DNA of 64,000 nt from Allolobophora icterica. Lineage: Eukaryota > Annelida > Clitellata > Crassiclitellata > Lumbricidae. The stretch spans positions 10,683,115 to 10,747,114 of the forward strand of contig OY744615.1 in the NCBI GenBank assembly GCA_963556255.1, in the 5' to 3' direction. The number at the start of each line of letters is the position of its first letter. The stretch's first letter is position 1. The position numbers and the translations under genes are program-made. Below the pieces are notes generated by a model. It was not told where the DNA came from, did no database searches, and saw nothing but the letters and a program-made list of their open reading frames with translations. Of the stretch, positions 37,055-49,200 are shown piece after piece.

Positions 37055-37726
37055 GTGTGTGTGTGTGTGTGTCACTTGTAGGTTTCCTTTGGTAACTAAC
37101 TTCTCCAATGTATTATGATTTTTCATTGCGATTGCACTCTACGCAACCGTTGACTGATGTTGTGGACATTATGATAACGGCTCTATAGAAGTCATTAGAT
37201 TAGATTAGTCCTTAATTTGTATAAAAGGCACCCTCCCAGGTCACATAATGGAACATAGAAGAGGCTGCAATATCCTACGCTGGGGTGCATTCGCCAGCCA
37301 GGATTGAATCCAAAGACCCTGCGTGGACATGGGGCCACAGTTTATCTCGGGTTTGCCATCAACTTCCCAGCTTATGCCGCTACCCTATTCCCCTGCTTGG
37401 TGACAGACACAAGTGTTCGCAAGAACTCGTCGAGGTTCGTTACGCAGAGTCCATGCAGTAGGCTCAAAACCTGCAGTCGTCGGATTACAGATCAAACAAT
37501 GAACTGAACATACCACTGTGCTCTGTTCTTTAGTTATAAAGCATTTCATTGTAAGATTATGTAATTAATTTTTTATATTGCGTTATGTTACATTTTAGTT
37601 TCTAACCATTAATACTTGCTTCATGTTCTTCCAGATGACTCGACAGCTGACACGTCTAGTTTCCAGCTGGACGAATTGAATGACACCAGTGTTTTGATCG
37701 TGGCCGATTTCAATCGAACGCTTTGA
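22304..37726 (+). CDS. PGAP6: PGAP6/TMEM8-family GPI-phospholipase-like membrane protein, 12 exons
   Basis: Phase-consistent exons: 22304-22364, 23675-23852, 24819-25026, 26398-26525, 26924-27186, 28741-29516 (or 29531), 30496-30707, 31752-31897, 33533-33711, 35062-35331, 36421-36631, 37635-37726; about 907 aa. Exon 1 encodes a signal peptide ([15 protein letters not shown]). Exons 2-7 form the extracellular part ([29 protein letters not shown]). Exon 6 adds about 130 Ser/Thr/Pro-rich residues. Exons 8-9 encode an EGF-like module (six cysteines, CQCIAGYSGYTC), then a multi-pass domain with [20 protein letters not shown] and YTHSIWHI, which keep the Ser, His/Asp and HxxxH positions expected of CREST-superfamily hydrolases. 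PGAP6 is known as a GPI-specific phospholipase A2 at the cell surface. Human PGAP6 is about 771 aa; the mucin-like exon explains the extra length. The exon 6 end is ambiguous; both options keep phase. Confidence 0.93.
22785..23050. repeat. Possible MITE in PGAP6 intron 1
   Basis: AAGGGGTCGTCCCGAATCCCC on the left and a reversed, weaker version (GGGGATTCGCAACGCACCC) on the right resemble terminal inverted repeats. No clear target duplication. Confidence 0.3.
23863..24010 (+). repeat. SINE-B copy
   Basis: tRNA-like head GGATAGAGCGCTTGACC and GGGTTTGAGCC, then the shared body GAGCAAGTGCCTCACCCAC and TTGCTCAGTGCCATCGA. Intron 2 of PGAP6. Confidence 0.75.
24180..24490 (+). mobile_element. LINE (CR1/L2-like) C-terminal fragment
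   Basis: Reads GYAPSYL, then [11 protein letters not shown] and [10 protein letters not shown] in shifting frames, a decayed LINE ORF2 tail. Intron 2 of PGAP6. Confidence 0.5.
25283..25462. repeat. Inverted repeat with (GA)n
   Basis: CCAAGGGAAGTTGTTGTTAAG (25300-25320) recurs inverted as CTTAACAACAACAACTTCCC (about 25414-25437), bounded by CTCTCTC on one side and GAGAGAG on the other, so the stretch can fold into a hairpin. Intron 3 of PGAP6. Confidence 0.75.
25437..25566. repeat. (GA)n/(CAGA)n microsatellite
   Basis: Alternating AGAG and ACAG repeats of about 130 bp. Confidence 0.95.
25681..26012. repeat. Large inverted repeat with about 100-bp arms
   Basis: The left arm (25681-25780) with GAAGAAAATCGAGATAA and GATCAAGACAATGATGATGA is the reverse complement of 25908-26012, which has TTATCATCATCTCGATTTTC and TCATCATTGTCTTGATC. 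The spacer is about 130 bp. Both arms lie within degenerate (ATC/GAT)n. Confidence 0.8.
26562..26885 (+). repeat. SINE-A copy, nearly complete
   Basis: tRNA-like head GTCGAGTGGTTAACATACTG with GGATTCAAATCCCTGCC, then the shared tail GAGAGGACTGACCACTTGCC and CTCATATGCCAAGGCTAAG. Intron 4 of PGAP6. Confidence 0.8.
27195..27352. repeat. TATA/TGTA-rich microsatellite
   Basis: Runs of TATATATACATATATATG-type repeats immediately inside intron 5 of PGAP6. Confidence 0.9.
27590..27912. repeat. Diverged tandem repeat, units of about 20-35 bp
   Basis: Variants of GAACCATTGCAGAGGGTTAA recur about a dozen times with irregular spacing. Intron 5 of PGAP6. Confidence 0.7.
28462..28645 (-). repeat. SINE-B copy, minus strand
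   Basis: Contains TGACCAAGCATCCATCGATG, GAAGGACTTGCTCAAGGTCC and a reversed head ending TCTAACCAATTTGG. Intron 5 of PGAP6. Confidence 0.75.
29936..30100 (+). repeat. SINE-B copy
   Basis: Head TAGAGCCCTTGCCTTGTAAT and GGGTTCGAGCCTCC, body AGTAAGTCCTTCACTCATAC, tail GTGGCGCTTAATAAATGAT with (AAT)n. Intron 6 of PGAP6. Confidence 0.8.
30110..30400 (-). repeat. SINE-A copy, minus strand
   Basis: Reversed tail (GAAGAGCAGTCTCTTAAGC, TAGTGACTTCATTTTCTTGG) and reversed head (GATTTGAACCCCCGACCTC, GACAGTCCAGCGTGCTAACC). It abuts the SINE-B at 29936. Intron 6 of PGAP6. Confidence 0.85.
30775..31049. mobile_element. MITE with CATGGGCGTCC end, 275 bp
   Basis: Left end CATGGGCGTCCGGCGGC; right end ATGCTCATG, a decayed inverse. 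An exact 8-bp duplication ACAGCATG flanks it (30767-30774, 31050-31057). Related to 59579-59742. Intron 7 of PGAP6. Confidence 0.8.
31990..32180 (-). repeat. LINE/SINE tail fragment
   Basis: AGCACCTTGCAATTGCGCTGC and ACTGATCTGAATAAGTGC resemble 35450-35500, so it is a dispersed repeat. The minus strand reads LKVHLFRS, compare LKTHLFRS in the other copy. Intron 8 of PGAP6. Confidence 0.5.
32236..32400 (-). repeat. SINE-B copy, minus strand
   Basis: GACTAAGCATCAATTGATGG, AGGACTTGTTCAAGGTGC and GGGCTCAACCAATCAG. Intron 8 of PGAP6. Confidence 0.7.
33175..33285 (-). repeat. SINE-A head, minus strand
   Basis: Reversed tRNA-like segment: GGGATTTGAATCCCGA, then GCATGCTAACCACTACACTA. Intron 8 of PGAP6. 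Confidence 0.65.
33775..34745. repeat. 21-bp minisatellite, about 46 units, with 42-bp higher-order period
   Basis: The unit is GGTAGTARAAGTCATCAGCC plus one base. In the right two thirds, units alternate strictly between AAAAGT..CCG and AGAAGT..CCA types, a 42-bp dimer. Because 21 is a multiple of three and the unit lacks stops in several frames, long repetitive open frames run on both strands; I do not regard them as proteins. Intron 9 of PGAP6, between two coding exons of the membrane domain. Confidence 0.97.
35720..35965 (-). repeat. SINE-like repeat with (AAT)n
   Basis: (AAT)n, then AAGCGCCTGCAAACGC and a reversed tRNA-like segment GGGACTCGATCTCTGTACC with ATGCGCTATCGGCCCCCC. Intron 10 of PGAP6. 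Confidence 0.5.
36775..36955 (-). mobile_element. LINE (CR1/L2-like) C-terminal fragment
   Basis: The minus strand reads [16 protein letters not shown], the classic LINE ORF2 tail; the 3' end carries TATAAAGCGCCTCTC in reverse. Intron 11 of PGAP6. Confidence 0.75.
36961..37072. repeat. (GT)n microsatellite
   Basis: About 55 GT units with two TAGGT interruptions. Intron 11 of PGAP6. Confidence 0.98.
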
Positions 37727-40263
37727 TCGAGGCCGACAGTGTTGATCAACCAACAAATCATCATGAGAGCTCGTCTCGCCGCCTTGATTCGCTCGTGATC
37801 CGCAAGAATGCGACTAGTTTTGGGAAGAGATGAGTGTTGTTGTTATTGTTTAGTTTTTTGTGTCTTTCCGTGGTAGCCCATTTCTATGGCAACCGCTTCT
37901 ATGGCAACCGTTTCTATGGCAACCGTGCTAGTCGCGCACTGCTAACTTAGTTACTGGTTAAGAAACTGACAGGAATTGCTTGCGACCTTGGTTAGGCAAA
38001 TATTGTGACATTGGCCAAGGATGTTTTTTAATGGGATGAAGTATTGTAGGACATCACCTTGACATCAAAGTTCTGGCATTATAGGCTTCGACCTTTACAT
38101 TGAACCTCTTGTGAGATTATCAAGGCCAGGTTCAATGTGAAATTATAAACTAGTATGACCTTAACATTATTTGTAGATCTAAAAGTTTGGATGTGATATT
38201 GGCATCAGTGAGAGCTGATATCCTCTGTTTTGGCCTTGATGGTCTGACCTTTGAACCTCATAGAGTCTGGCTTTTACATGAACACTTTGTGTGAGGTATG
38301 TAAAGGGCACAATAGTGAGTACCAGTTCGTGAGTGATTGGTTACTGGCCCACGGGAATGATAATCAAAATCACAATTTTGAACATACTCAAAATATTTTA
38401 TGAGAATGTATCTATACTGTAAAACAAAATAAATGAGAACATGACATGCTGTTCATACATAATAAACAGCTCTAAACATGCAACAGTATCGATAGTATAG
38501 TTGTAATAACCAGTGACAATATTACGAAATCTAAGGTTTAATAGAACATAATATCTGTAAGCTGATGTTGAAAAGCACAGATTCACGGTAAGGCTGGTAA
38601 AACAATAACGTAGAAAGTTTGAGAAGCACTGTTTTACATTACTAGCTGATAACATGTTCGGCTTTTTCTGGTCTTGACGTTAAACCTGAAGGGAGTCTGT
38701 CTCAACTTAGTCCCAATCACTTTAGCCAATTGAAAACTGTGATAAATAATTATATCATTTGTGTAGATGACAAGAAACATTTGTCCAGTGGATAGCATGC
38801 TGGATGATGGGGCAAATGCGATCCAGAAAAGATCATAGGTTCCAGTCATGCATAGCCCTCTGGGAAGGGTACACGTTACGACGAGAGTGCACTAAAAGTG
38901 ACTGGGAAACCAATGCAGTTCGTCAAAGTGTTAAGCTAACCCGTAGAGCCATCATGTGTATAAAGCTTTAGCGACTACTTCTTAGCCTCCCACCAACCTA
39001 TTCACTTCATAGTAGAGTTGGCTAAGGCATAATTCTTTTCATAAGCTGAGGCCAAGAAAAACAAGTCGCTAAATACCTAGCTATGCCATTGTTGTCTTTT
39101 TATAGCTAGGGTCACAAGCAGAATATTCTTGGCTTAATGTCCAGCATGCTAACCACATGGATCTTGTGCACCTTATTATTATAGGGTATGTGATACTATG
39201 AAACAGGAGCACAGGAAGTAATTACATGACTGTTACTGATCTGATACATTGGTTCGTTTCTCTTCATTTCACTATTAGATCGATGTTGCACACATTTCAA
39301 GCCAACGCTTTTGATCATTGGATCTGAATGTTTAGTTGTTTCTTTGTACAAAGGAGCGTTTTCAGGCACTTTTGAGATTATTTAAATATATTTGCATATG
39401 TAAATATATGCTTAACTTACATAAATGTGTGCATATTTACTGGATCTTTATTAATATGTATATATAACATATATGCTAATTGGTGCTTGATTATGTATTT
39501 GTATATGCCCGTTTGCATATGCAAATACATAGCTTATTTCTTATTTGAATACGGAAATATATGCATGTTTACGTGTTGCTTACGCAAATTTACCTGCGTT
39601 GATTCAAATATGAGATTGAATGTTGTGTTTATTTTCTGCAAAGTTTTGAATATGTTTGCACTGGCAGTTTACAGAATAAATACAATAAATCCCCATCCTT
39701 TGTTAGTTAAATTTGTCCATTGTATTGTGTGGAATTCTGTATCCTGGAACTTCCTCATAGTGCTAACTTTGAAATCATACAATAATACACACAACTATAT
39801 TCGATATAGCCCTCAGTCCCAAGTTCAGACGTGCACACACAACCATACAACAGAACAACGGTGGCAATTGAGCAACTGTACGTGCAGCACTTGTTCAAGG
39901 TCCTTACACAGCGTCCTTTTATATACTGGGGCTATATAATTCACAAGATCAGATTGGATTAGAACCCCGGACACAGACGTGAAAGACTCGTACCTAACCT
40001 TGCTGCTATCACACTGTGGAAATCGTTGTTCTTAGAAAAATGCCCGATTCATTTCTAGTTTCTATTCACAAATTCTGTTATGTTGACTGTCCCTCCGCAA
40101 GTCTCGACTAAGGCGTTTGCTTAACACAGATTGCAGACATCAGGCTGAATTAAGCCACGGTAATACGGGTAATGGCAGAGAAAGGAAAGCCCGATATATT
40201 GACCCCACTTGTCCAGCAGTTGACATCTGTTCGGCTAGAAGCAGTTGTTGCTCGTGTCGAAGG
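37727..40263. other. Intergenic region between two convergent genes
   Basis: Holds the 3' UTRs of PGAP6 (+) and the ZNF143-like gene (-). A candidate PGAP6 polyadenylation signal AATAAA lies at 38428-38433. An AT-rich stretch at 39361-39690 has repeated TTTGCAT/ATGCAAA words. A diverged SINE-B-like segment lies at about 39780-39990. No further gene seen. Confidence 0.6.
38428..38433 (+). terminator. Candidate PGAP6 polyadenylation signal
   Basis: AATAAA about 700 bp after the PGAP6 stop codon. It is the first canonical signal I noticed; usage is not shown by sequence alone. Confidence 0.35.
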
Positions 40264-43200
40264 TTAATGACCCTGATTTGAAATCCGCTGAAAGCAAAAG
40301 ATAAACAATGCACTTATTCTCACAAACAAAATTACTGATCTACTAAACAAAAAGATAGTCCCTGCCAAACAAAAAATGCAGACAGCAGAAAGACAAACAA
40401 TCACACAAACAAACATGACCAGACAAACATGAATAGAAAGACGACGACCCGTTCGGATTCCTTGGATTCAGATTCCATGTTCATAGTGCTTTTGAGGGGG
40501 TTCATAAAATGCACTTCATAAAAGTCCAGATACATATAGAGATACAGAGAAATGTCTACTGATAAAGAGAAAAGCACGAAACAAAGAGACAGTACCAGAC
40601 ACACGAGAGACAGAGATAAAAGGACAGACAAACAGAAAGACAGACAAACACAAAGAGGCACAAAACGACAGGCACAAAAACTGATAAACAAAAGCACAGG
40701 CACAAAGATACAAGCACAGAGAGACAAAGATGTGTGCTTTTCACCTGTATGGCTTCGATTTGAGATGGATCTGTTATCACAAAGACATGGCTACCAGATC
40801 CAGTGCCATCCAATGAGATGGTAGAAGGCAGTTGCTGCAGCAGGTTGGAAGATGCTCCAGCCAGGCTGACCTGAAAAGTCCGAAAACAATCAGCAATCAC
40901 TCAATTATTGAATCAATCAATAAACCATCCAATCAAGCAAGCAATTATTCAGTCAAGCTAGTAAGCAATTATTCAATCAACCATTTAATCATCAAAAACT
41001 ATTGCACAAAAACGAACAGCTTACAAACACTACGATCGCAAGGGGTCATCCATTAAGTACATTCACAAAATGTGAGGAGGTAATACTATATGCAGATACA
41101 GGGAGAGGTCAAAAGGTCAGTTTTTAAGATGTCCTACCCCTACGTACAGTGCAAGAAAAGTCGGAAGAAAACTAAGTAGCTTCTACTAGATCCGACCCTT
41201 ATTTCATCAAAACACTCTCCATATTTTTGGAATGTCAGTCATAAACTACACAGATCATCACTGATTCATCAGTAACATTGAAAGGCTGCAAAACACCCTT
41301 GAACCAAATGAAGAGAGTGCATATTAAATCTCTACCAGAGTTTTCCCAACATGCTGAACAAATCTATTATTATTACTATTATTATTATTATTATAATTTC
41401 TGCATTTATTAAGTGCCACTATCCAATGACCAAGCATCAATTGATGGCACTGAGCTACATTTTAAGGTTTCCCTCAGAGGAAGCTTGAACCCATGCTCTT
41501 ACATTATTCTATTACGTTACTATTGTACCATACATTACATTACTCTATTACATTACTTTACATTCCCTGGACTTCTGGATGATGACTGACCTGGTGGGTG
41601 TCGGAAGTGTCGATGACGAGATTTCCATCTGTGTCATCCGAACCTCGAGGCCCATCTTCGGTCGTCAGGCGGAATGTCGAGGGCTGTTTGGTGGTTGAGT
41701 TCTGAACTGAAACAATAGGAGCTTTCTTTCTCATTTCTGACATTAATGCCTAATAAGTGCAATAAATAATAAAATAAATAAATATCTATAGATTTATAAG
41801 CATCTGTTAATGCCCATGGTCAATGGGTAAAAGGCCATTGTGGCTAAGGTACAGATATGATAAACTATCGGCCATTAAGGATGTCTGCACTTCTGAAAGT
41901 ACTCGTGCAGTACTTCACCACTAAAGAACATTGATAAGTACTTACCTAGTACTCTGACGTACTCGCCATCATCACCCGGATCTTCCCCATGTGCCATTCT
42001 CTTGTGCATCGCAAGAGTTGATGTCTGTCGATAGGTTTTTCCGCACGTCTCGCATGGGTATGGTTTCGTGTGCGTATGAACCACATGATGCTTGTAAAGG
42101 CTCGAGTATTCGGTAAAGCGTTTGCCACAGCCAGCCACGGAGCATTCGTATGGCTTCTCACCTGAAATTGAAATGGGAAAAATTCTAAGATTTTTAGGAA
42201 TAGGATTCCACCTTCATAAACAAAGAAATTATTATTATTGTGCATTTATTAAGCATCACTATTTAATCAACAAGAATTAATCGATGTCGCTGAGCGATTG
42301 TGGGTGAAGGACTTGCTAGAGGTCCCTACACAGTAACTGTCTTAGGGTGGAGGCTCAAACCCACACTCTCCACGTTACAAGGTGAGCTCTCTAACCAATC
42401 AGCTTCTGTGGACCACATATGAAAAAATCTGTCACATGTTGATTCTGGGTTCTCCCAATCTACAGAAGTCAGATTCTAATAAATGATTTCAACAGCACCA
42501 TTATGATGACGCAACAAGCATCAGTCGACAGCTGCCCTCAAGTGAAAACAGCAATCACATCAGTTGCGGATGTTGCCATTATCATCACGATTACAGGTCT
42601 GCCCCTAGGGCTGTAATTGTAATTAGCAACTTCTATAGCATCAGGTTGATCAAGCAACTACTTTTCTTCCGTCATTACTCTTCTGATGCTCGATAAAAGG
42701 CGTGTAAACAGATGAGCCACCACTACCTTTATCTTATAATAAATTTCAAAGAACGAATAAGCCAGACACCATGAAAAATCCATAGAACATACCAAAGTGA
42801 TTCTCTAAATGGTTTAATAATAATAATTATAGTAATAATAATAACACTAATAATAATAATGGTAATTGTTGAAATCCTGAGATTACATATATAGCAGCAG
42901 CAGCAGTAGTAATAATAATAATAATCGCATAATATTAATGAGGTAATCTAGGTCTGTGAAATGGAGAGAAATCCAGAAGATGTACCGGAGTGAATCCGTA
43001 TGTGGTTTTTGTAGTTGGTGGCACTAGCAAATGTCTTTCCGCAACCCTTTTCAGTGCACGTGAACGGTCGTTCACCTGTGTGTGTTCGAATGTGAACCTT
43101 GAGGATGTTGGACGTTGTAAATGACCGTTTGCAGCCCTCATACGGACACATAAATGGCCGCTCACCTGAAAATATAATGTCATCAACAGTTTATATAACA

Positions 43201-46200
43201 CTGCTTCAAGCAAAGAACACTAATGCGGGACATGGTGCTCGCCTTGTAACATGGAGATTGGAGAGTACGGGTTTGATTGACCCTTGAGATGGCTCCTGTG
43301 TAGGGACTTTGAGCAAGTCTTTCCCTCACAATTGCTCAGTGCCATCGGTGAAAAGTGGTGCTTAATAATGCATAATAACAATGATAATTATTAATGCATT
43401 GTAATGAAATGCACTGAATTTTGTTATTTTTTTGGAGACCTGCATAAAAACGGACAGAAAAATACGTTCTTAGTTACTATTGGACTTGATGACTCTGCTC
43501 CAGATTTGCATGTGTTAATTCCAAGCCAGGTTAAAGGAAGAAGGTCGGCACTGGGGTGCAGATAAAACCAGCCACGAAACTAACAAGACTGTTACAAATG
43601 CTTTTCTGCACAGACACTTTACCTGTATTGCACTTTTATTGTATTGCATCAATAAATTGTATTGTACCTGTGTGAGTGCGCATATGCTTCTGGAGGTCTC
43701 CTGATGTCTTGAAAGCTTTGTCACAGAGTTCGTTTACACAGCGGTAAGGTTTTTCACCTGTGTGAATACGTCGATGACTCTTGAGACCGTAACCAGTCGC
43801 AAACGCTTTTGAGCAACCCTCGAAGTCACAGGGGTAGGGTCGGTCACCCGTGTGCGACCGCATGTGAACCTACAGAAGGTCATGTAATGTAATGCCATTT
43901 TCATTTCATTGCACTTAGTCTAGTGATCAGTGCGCTGGACTGTCATCCCAGAGGTCGAGGTTCAAATCCCCACCATGGTAGAAAGACATATCGACATTTC
44001 TGTTCCCTACCAGTGACATAACTATGAATCAACAGGACTCCCAATAGCACGGATGAAGTCAAAGATCTGTAAACGTGGGCCTGATGAAAGAATGTACTAC
44101 ACGTCTGAAAATTCCCACTTGCATACTTCTGCAGATGGTCCAATATACAAAAAACAATACAACTAAAATTTGATTACGCCCATATTTGCACTTACAGTAA
44201 AATTAGCTATAACATGTGTATACTGCCTGTGCATTGTTGGTACGAAGGTTAGACAGTAAGGGAGCAGACTGACCACCTCGTATGCTGCTAACACTCCATA
44301 CCCAACTGCCTTTATGGATTAACTTGAGGGACTGCTTTTCTTCTCTTCACTGAAGAGAAGAAAAGTTACCCCATAACTTTTTTATTTTATTTCACTGCAC
44401 TTAATTATGCGCACAAGCACAGTAAATCTCATCTGAGGTACAAGTGCATCATGGGACATGGCAGCTGATTGGTTAGAACACTCGCTTTGTAATGCAGAGT
44501 ACGAGTTCAAGCCTCCTTACCTCCGACAGTTACTGTGTAGAAACCTTGAGCAAGTCCTTCACCCACAACTGCTCTGTGCCATCGATTGATGCGTGGGCAT
44601 TAGACAGAGGCGCTTAATAGATGTATAATAATAAAGAATAATCGTGTGAACAACTGGACCCTGTCCAGGATCATAACACAGCGCTATGAACCTGGACAGT
44701 GCTTCTGTGAGGTACTGAAAAGGCACTATACTAAGTGTCCTGATACATAGAGACAAAGCGTACCTTGAGGTGATGGTGTGTCGTGTATTGGCGGCCACAG
44801 CGATCAAATGAGCATTTGAATGTCTTGGCCATTGACATCCGGCCACCAGCATTGGCCAGCTGGCCCATAACACTTTCTTCACCACCTACCGACTGAAGCA
44901 AAAAAAACAGAGCAAACCTGTCAGTGTACTAGTTCAGGAAAATTTTCCTTATGGGGAAATCCTCGTTTTAAACTCTCCCTCTTCACCCCACCTCTACTTG
45001 CATATCCTCCCTTGCCCTCAAATCTTTACCTCATTTGCCAGATACCCTATAAATAAAAACTAATTTGTTCAAGATTGTTCCTGAGATGGCTTCAAGTCAC
45101 CCGTTCTAAGCATGATATAAATATAATTTAATTTGCCATACAGGTATACATAATTACACATCTGTGGTATGCATATTATTACAAATACCAAATGCAAATT
45201 TATAAAAACACACAATGTCACATGCCAGTATAAATCTGAGGTTTGGATCACCTGTGCTTATCTTATCAGAGACTGGCTTTTCCAATTGAACAGTCATTTA
45301 AAGCTCCAACACCTTAAATTTTGGCACAGATATTTATATAATCATCGAAGCAAAATGTCCATGTAAATGTTGTTACATATCAATTGGGTTTTTTGTAAGG
45401 AGCCTTTATTGTGAATTTTCACTTTGAAGCACCACATACGTTGTCTGCTTTATAATAATAACCATAATAATAATAATAATCAGTCCTTTTTTTCTAGAAA
45501 AAAAGGTTCCGGAACGGAACAATAGGTGCCGGAACGCAACAATTATGGGCGGGCTAAAATCATGAGAAAAACGGGATTGGGGTTTGGGAGGGGTCTCAAT
45601 AAACACTGAAAACAGTTCAAAAACACTTAAATTAAATTAAAATAACTAAATTATTGTTTTAATTATTAAAATAAATAAATTATTTTTTAGGAGCTGAAAA
45701 AGGTGCCGGAACGCCGTACCGGCGCGTTCCGGCTGAAAAAAAGCCCTGATAATAATAGTAACGACAATATAAGATTAACAATAGTAGATAAAGAATTCCC
45801 AATTAGATTACGTTAATGAGGTCATTTTCTTACACTGAACAAAATTTGGATCCCACGTCCCAGAACATGTTGTATTAGAATATATATTAAAGTAAAACTT
45901 ATACATGATGGCATCTGCCAACTGTTGACAGGAATGCATTGGTTGGGCTACATGTGCGTGCGTGGGCCCACCACTGGTGACTCCTCCAGTTTATCTGTTT
46001 TGAACCACTGCAAAATTACTTAACAGCTGAGCCTGCTTACTTTCCTCTTAAAATTGTTATTGTATAATAGAATAGCATTATATTATTAAGTGCCGCTATC
46101 TAATGACCAAGCATCAATCAATGGCGCTGAGCAGTTGTGAGTGAAGGACTTGCTCATGGTCCCTACAAACTAACCATCTCAGGGGGAGGCTCAAACCCGT

Positions 46201-49200
46201 ACTCTGCACGTTATTAGGCGAGAGCTCTAGACAATCAGCTACCATGTCCTACTGTGTGGAGAATTTGGTGTGAGTTTGTCAAGAACGATTCTATGGGCCA
46301 AAAAAGCATCATGAAAAGAGACACAGGTTTCGAACCATGTCGCCTGCCGACAGACATCCATTGCCTGACACCATGTCAGGATCTACGATGTCAGCATGCA
46401 GACTGACAGTCTGTCGAGCGAAAACATGATTCTTCTGATCTTCGTCTTCATCCTCCTCCATCTAACATAACAGCAATTCGTGTTTTAGAATCACACATCA
46501 CTGGGTGGCAGACGTCTGCGGTAATACACTTTCTGTTGAAATCTGCCTCTGGGATTTGTAAGTTCCCGGTGCATCCAGCAAAATCAACAATTTGTTGTCA
46601 AGCCATTTATTCCACAAAATAAACTTATTCAGTCTGTTATTAGTTAGTTATCTAGATAGGTGGGGTGTGCGACAGTCGAGAGGTTAGTGTGCTGGACTGT
46701 CAACTCAGAGGTCTGAGGTTCAAATCGCTGCTAGAGTAGAAATGTTTTTCGAGATTTCTGTTCCATCTGCACCCCTAGCCAACTCAGCTATAATGCCTAC
46801 ACTGACCATACACTGTCGGTGATAAGATCAGACGATGAGCAAGAGGACTGGCCACCCGCCCTCATGTGCTGAGGATAAGAAAATGAAGTCGCTAACTCTT
46901 CATACCCATGGCTGCCTCTCAGGTTAGATTAAGAGACTGCTCTTCTTTTACCTAGATATATGTAATATTGAGCCTTCTCACTACCCCACATAAGCACTGC
47001 CTACGCTAGCCTAAATGGTGTTAAAGTCATTAACAGCAGAGTTCCTCTTTAATCAGTGGGCAAGCTCTTGCACACGTGTAGAGCCCAACAAATGGAGTCT
47101 CATGCATCCACAGACCACCATGGACCACACTGCATCAAGCATGAGGAATAATATGGATGATAAAGTCCACAGCACAGTTTTTTATTCCTGTCCTCTGCGC
47201 CACAATCTAATCTAATCTATAGACTTCTGCAGCACCATTATCAAAATGCTTAAGCCTCAGTTCAAAAATCATAATTAGCTGGAGAAGTCTATTTGAAATC
47301 CAGTTTGGTCAAGGATGCCTATTCCAAATACTAAAGCCTCCCTCCCCCCAGTCACTACTTGCCTAAACTTCTCTAACCAATCCATATCCCACACTGCACC
47401 TCGACTCTGGAACAAACTTTCGGAGACCTCGCCTACACATTCTTGGTTGTAAAACCTTCTGAGTACAGGAAAAAGTTCACTAAATATCTTATCCGCAATG
47501 CTTGTTTGGATATTGATGTAACCTTGAGCGACTGCATCAGTGTAACCAGTTACAAGGCCAAGACCACATGGTTTCAGTTGAAAACACCATGGTTCAAAAC
47601 CAAGACCAAGCCGGAACATTCCAGACCAAAATCAAGACCATATTTTTCTTTTGAGACCGAGATCACAGTTTTGAGACCCATCACTGGCGAGGACTCTACA
47701 GAAGATCAACTAAACATAGCGCACACACCTGGATGTTGACTTTGACTACAGCTTAATTTTGGTGCGCCGTCAGTGATGTCTTGTGCATTAGACACCGGTG
47801 CGATAGAAGTTACTAATTACATTAGATTATGACATAGGCTAAATTAGACATTCCTGTGTTTACCTGATCGCCAATTTGCTCCAGGCTCAGCTGTGTACCA
47901 TCCATTTCTCCGTCGGTAAAAAGTCCAGAAGGCAGCAAAGCGGATGTGCCGTCGGAAAGCTGAACCACTTGGAACCCTGCAAAATAAAACCCAGTCATAG
48001 ATCGATACAGAAGCCAAGTTTTGATAGGAGCAGCAACTTCTTATGTAAACATGTAATGGACAGCTAGATCTGTTACGTCGCAACACTTTGTTTCAACACT
48101 TTGTGCGGTTCTCAAATAGTACTATATGTATAGAAATATTCACGTACAATGTACATGCATACATATCCACACACGCTATATCTATATATTAAATTTTGAC
48201 ATGTAGTGTAATGAAAGTAGTGCTACTAAGCATTTGCATACACCTGTTGATAGTCATTCTTTCCTAAATTAATATTATTACTATTACTATTAATAATATT
48301 TGTATGCACCTATTGATAGTCTTATTTTCTTAAATTAATATTATTACTATTATTATTGTCAAGATTATGAAAAATACATACATATTTAAGTAGTGGATAA
48401 TAGGCAAAAAAACCTTCTGGCTACTCTGACCTATCAGATATCATATGCATAGTTGCATACTGGTAACAAGTAAGACACATTAGCCGACTGGTTACTGGTT
48501 AGAGCATTCGCCTTGCTGATAAGATATAATGATATAATGAATAAGCTGGTGCTCTGCACTTAGCTTTAGAAATTGTTAGTTTACAATTATGAGTAGAGTA
48601 TGGGTTCGAGTCTCCTCTGAAGCAGTTATACTGAGTAGGGACCTTGAACAAGTCATTCCCTTGCTCATAGTTGCTCAATGCCATTGGTTGATGCTTGTTC
48701 ATTAGATAGTGGCGCTAAATAAATGCACAATAATAATCATCATTATTAATTATCTTTCTCCAATCACATACCACGCTGGACAACTGCAGTTGTTCCATCT
48801 GAAAGTTGGATGAGCTGGCCACTGAGGAACTGGCTGTCATCCGTGAGCAGAGACAAGGACTCTCCGGGAGATGATCCCAGCTGGACAAGCTGTGTTGTTC
48901 CAGAAGCCAACATGGCTGGATCAAGGGTCATTCCGTCCTCCGATCGCACAATGACGGCCATGTGCAGGTCATTCTCTGCAAGACATCAGCCTCTGTCATT
49001 TAATTATTCATATTTTTATCATCATCATCATTAATTATTATTATAATTATTTAATATAAAGGCATTTTAGTTTCATGGCCTTTACATTCTGGCTGCTACA
49101 GCCTCGCTCAGTCACATGAACCCAATCAAAGGAACAATGTCATAGATCATCGACAGCTCTGTAATGTAACGAAATACATTGTAATCTGATTACAATTTTA

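Noticed and set aside
39560..39640. Polyadenylation signals for the ZNF143-like gene (TTTATT on the + strand)
   Set aside because: Several equivalent hexamers occur in AT-rich DNA and none can be preferred from sequence alone.
39427..39939. 170-codon frame with transmembrane-like runs
   Set aside because: Arises from AT-rich repeated sequence and runs into a SINE-like segment; no start or splice support.
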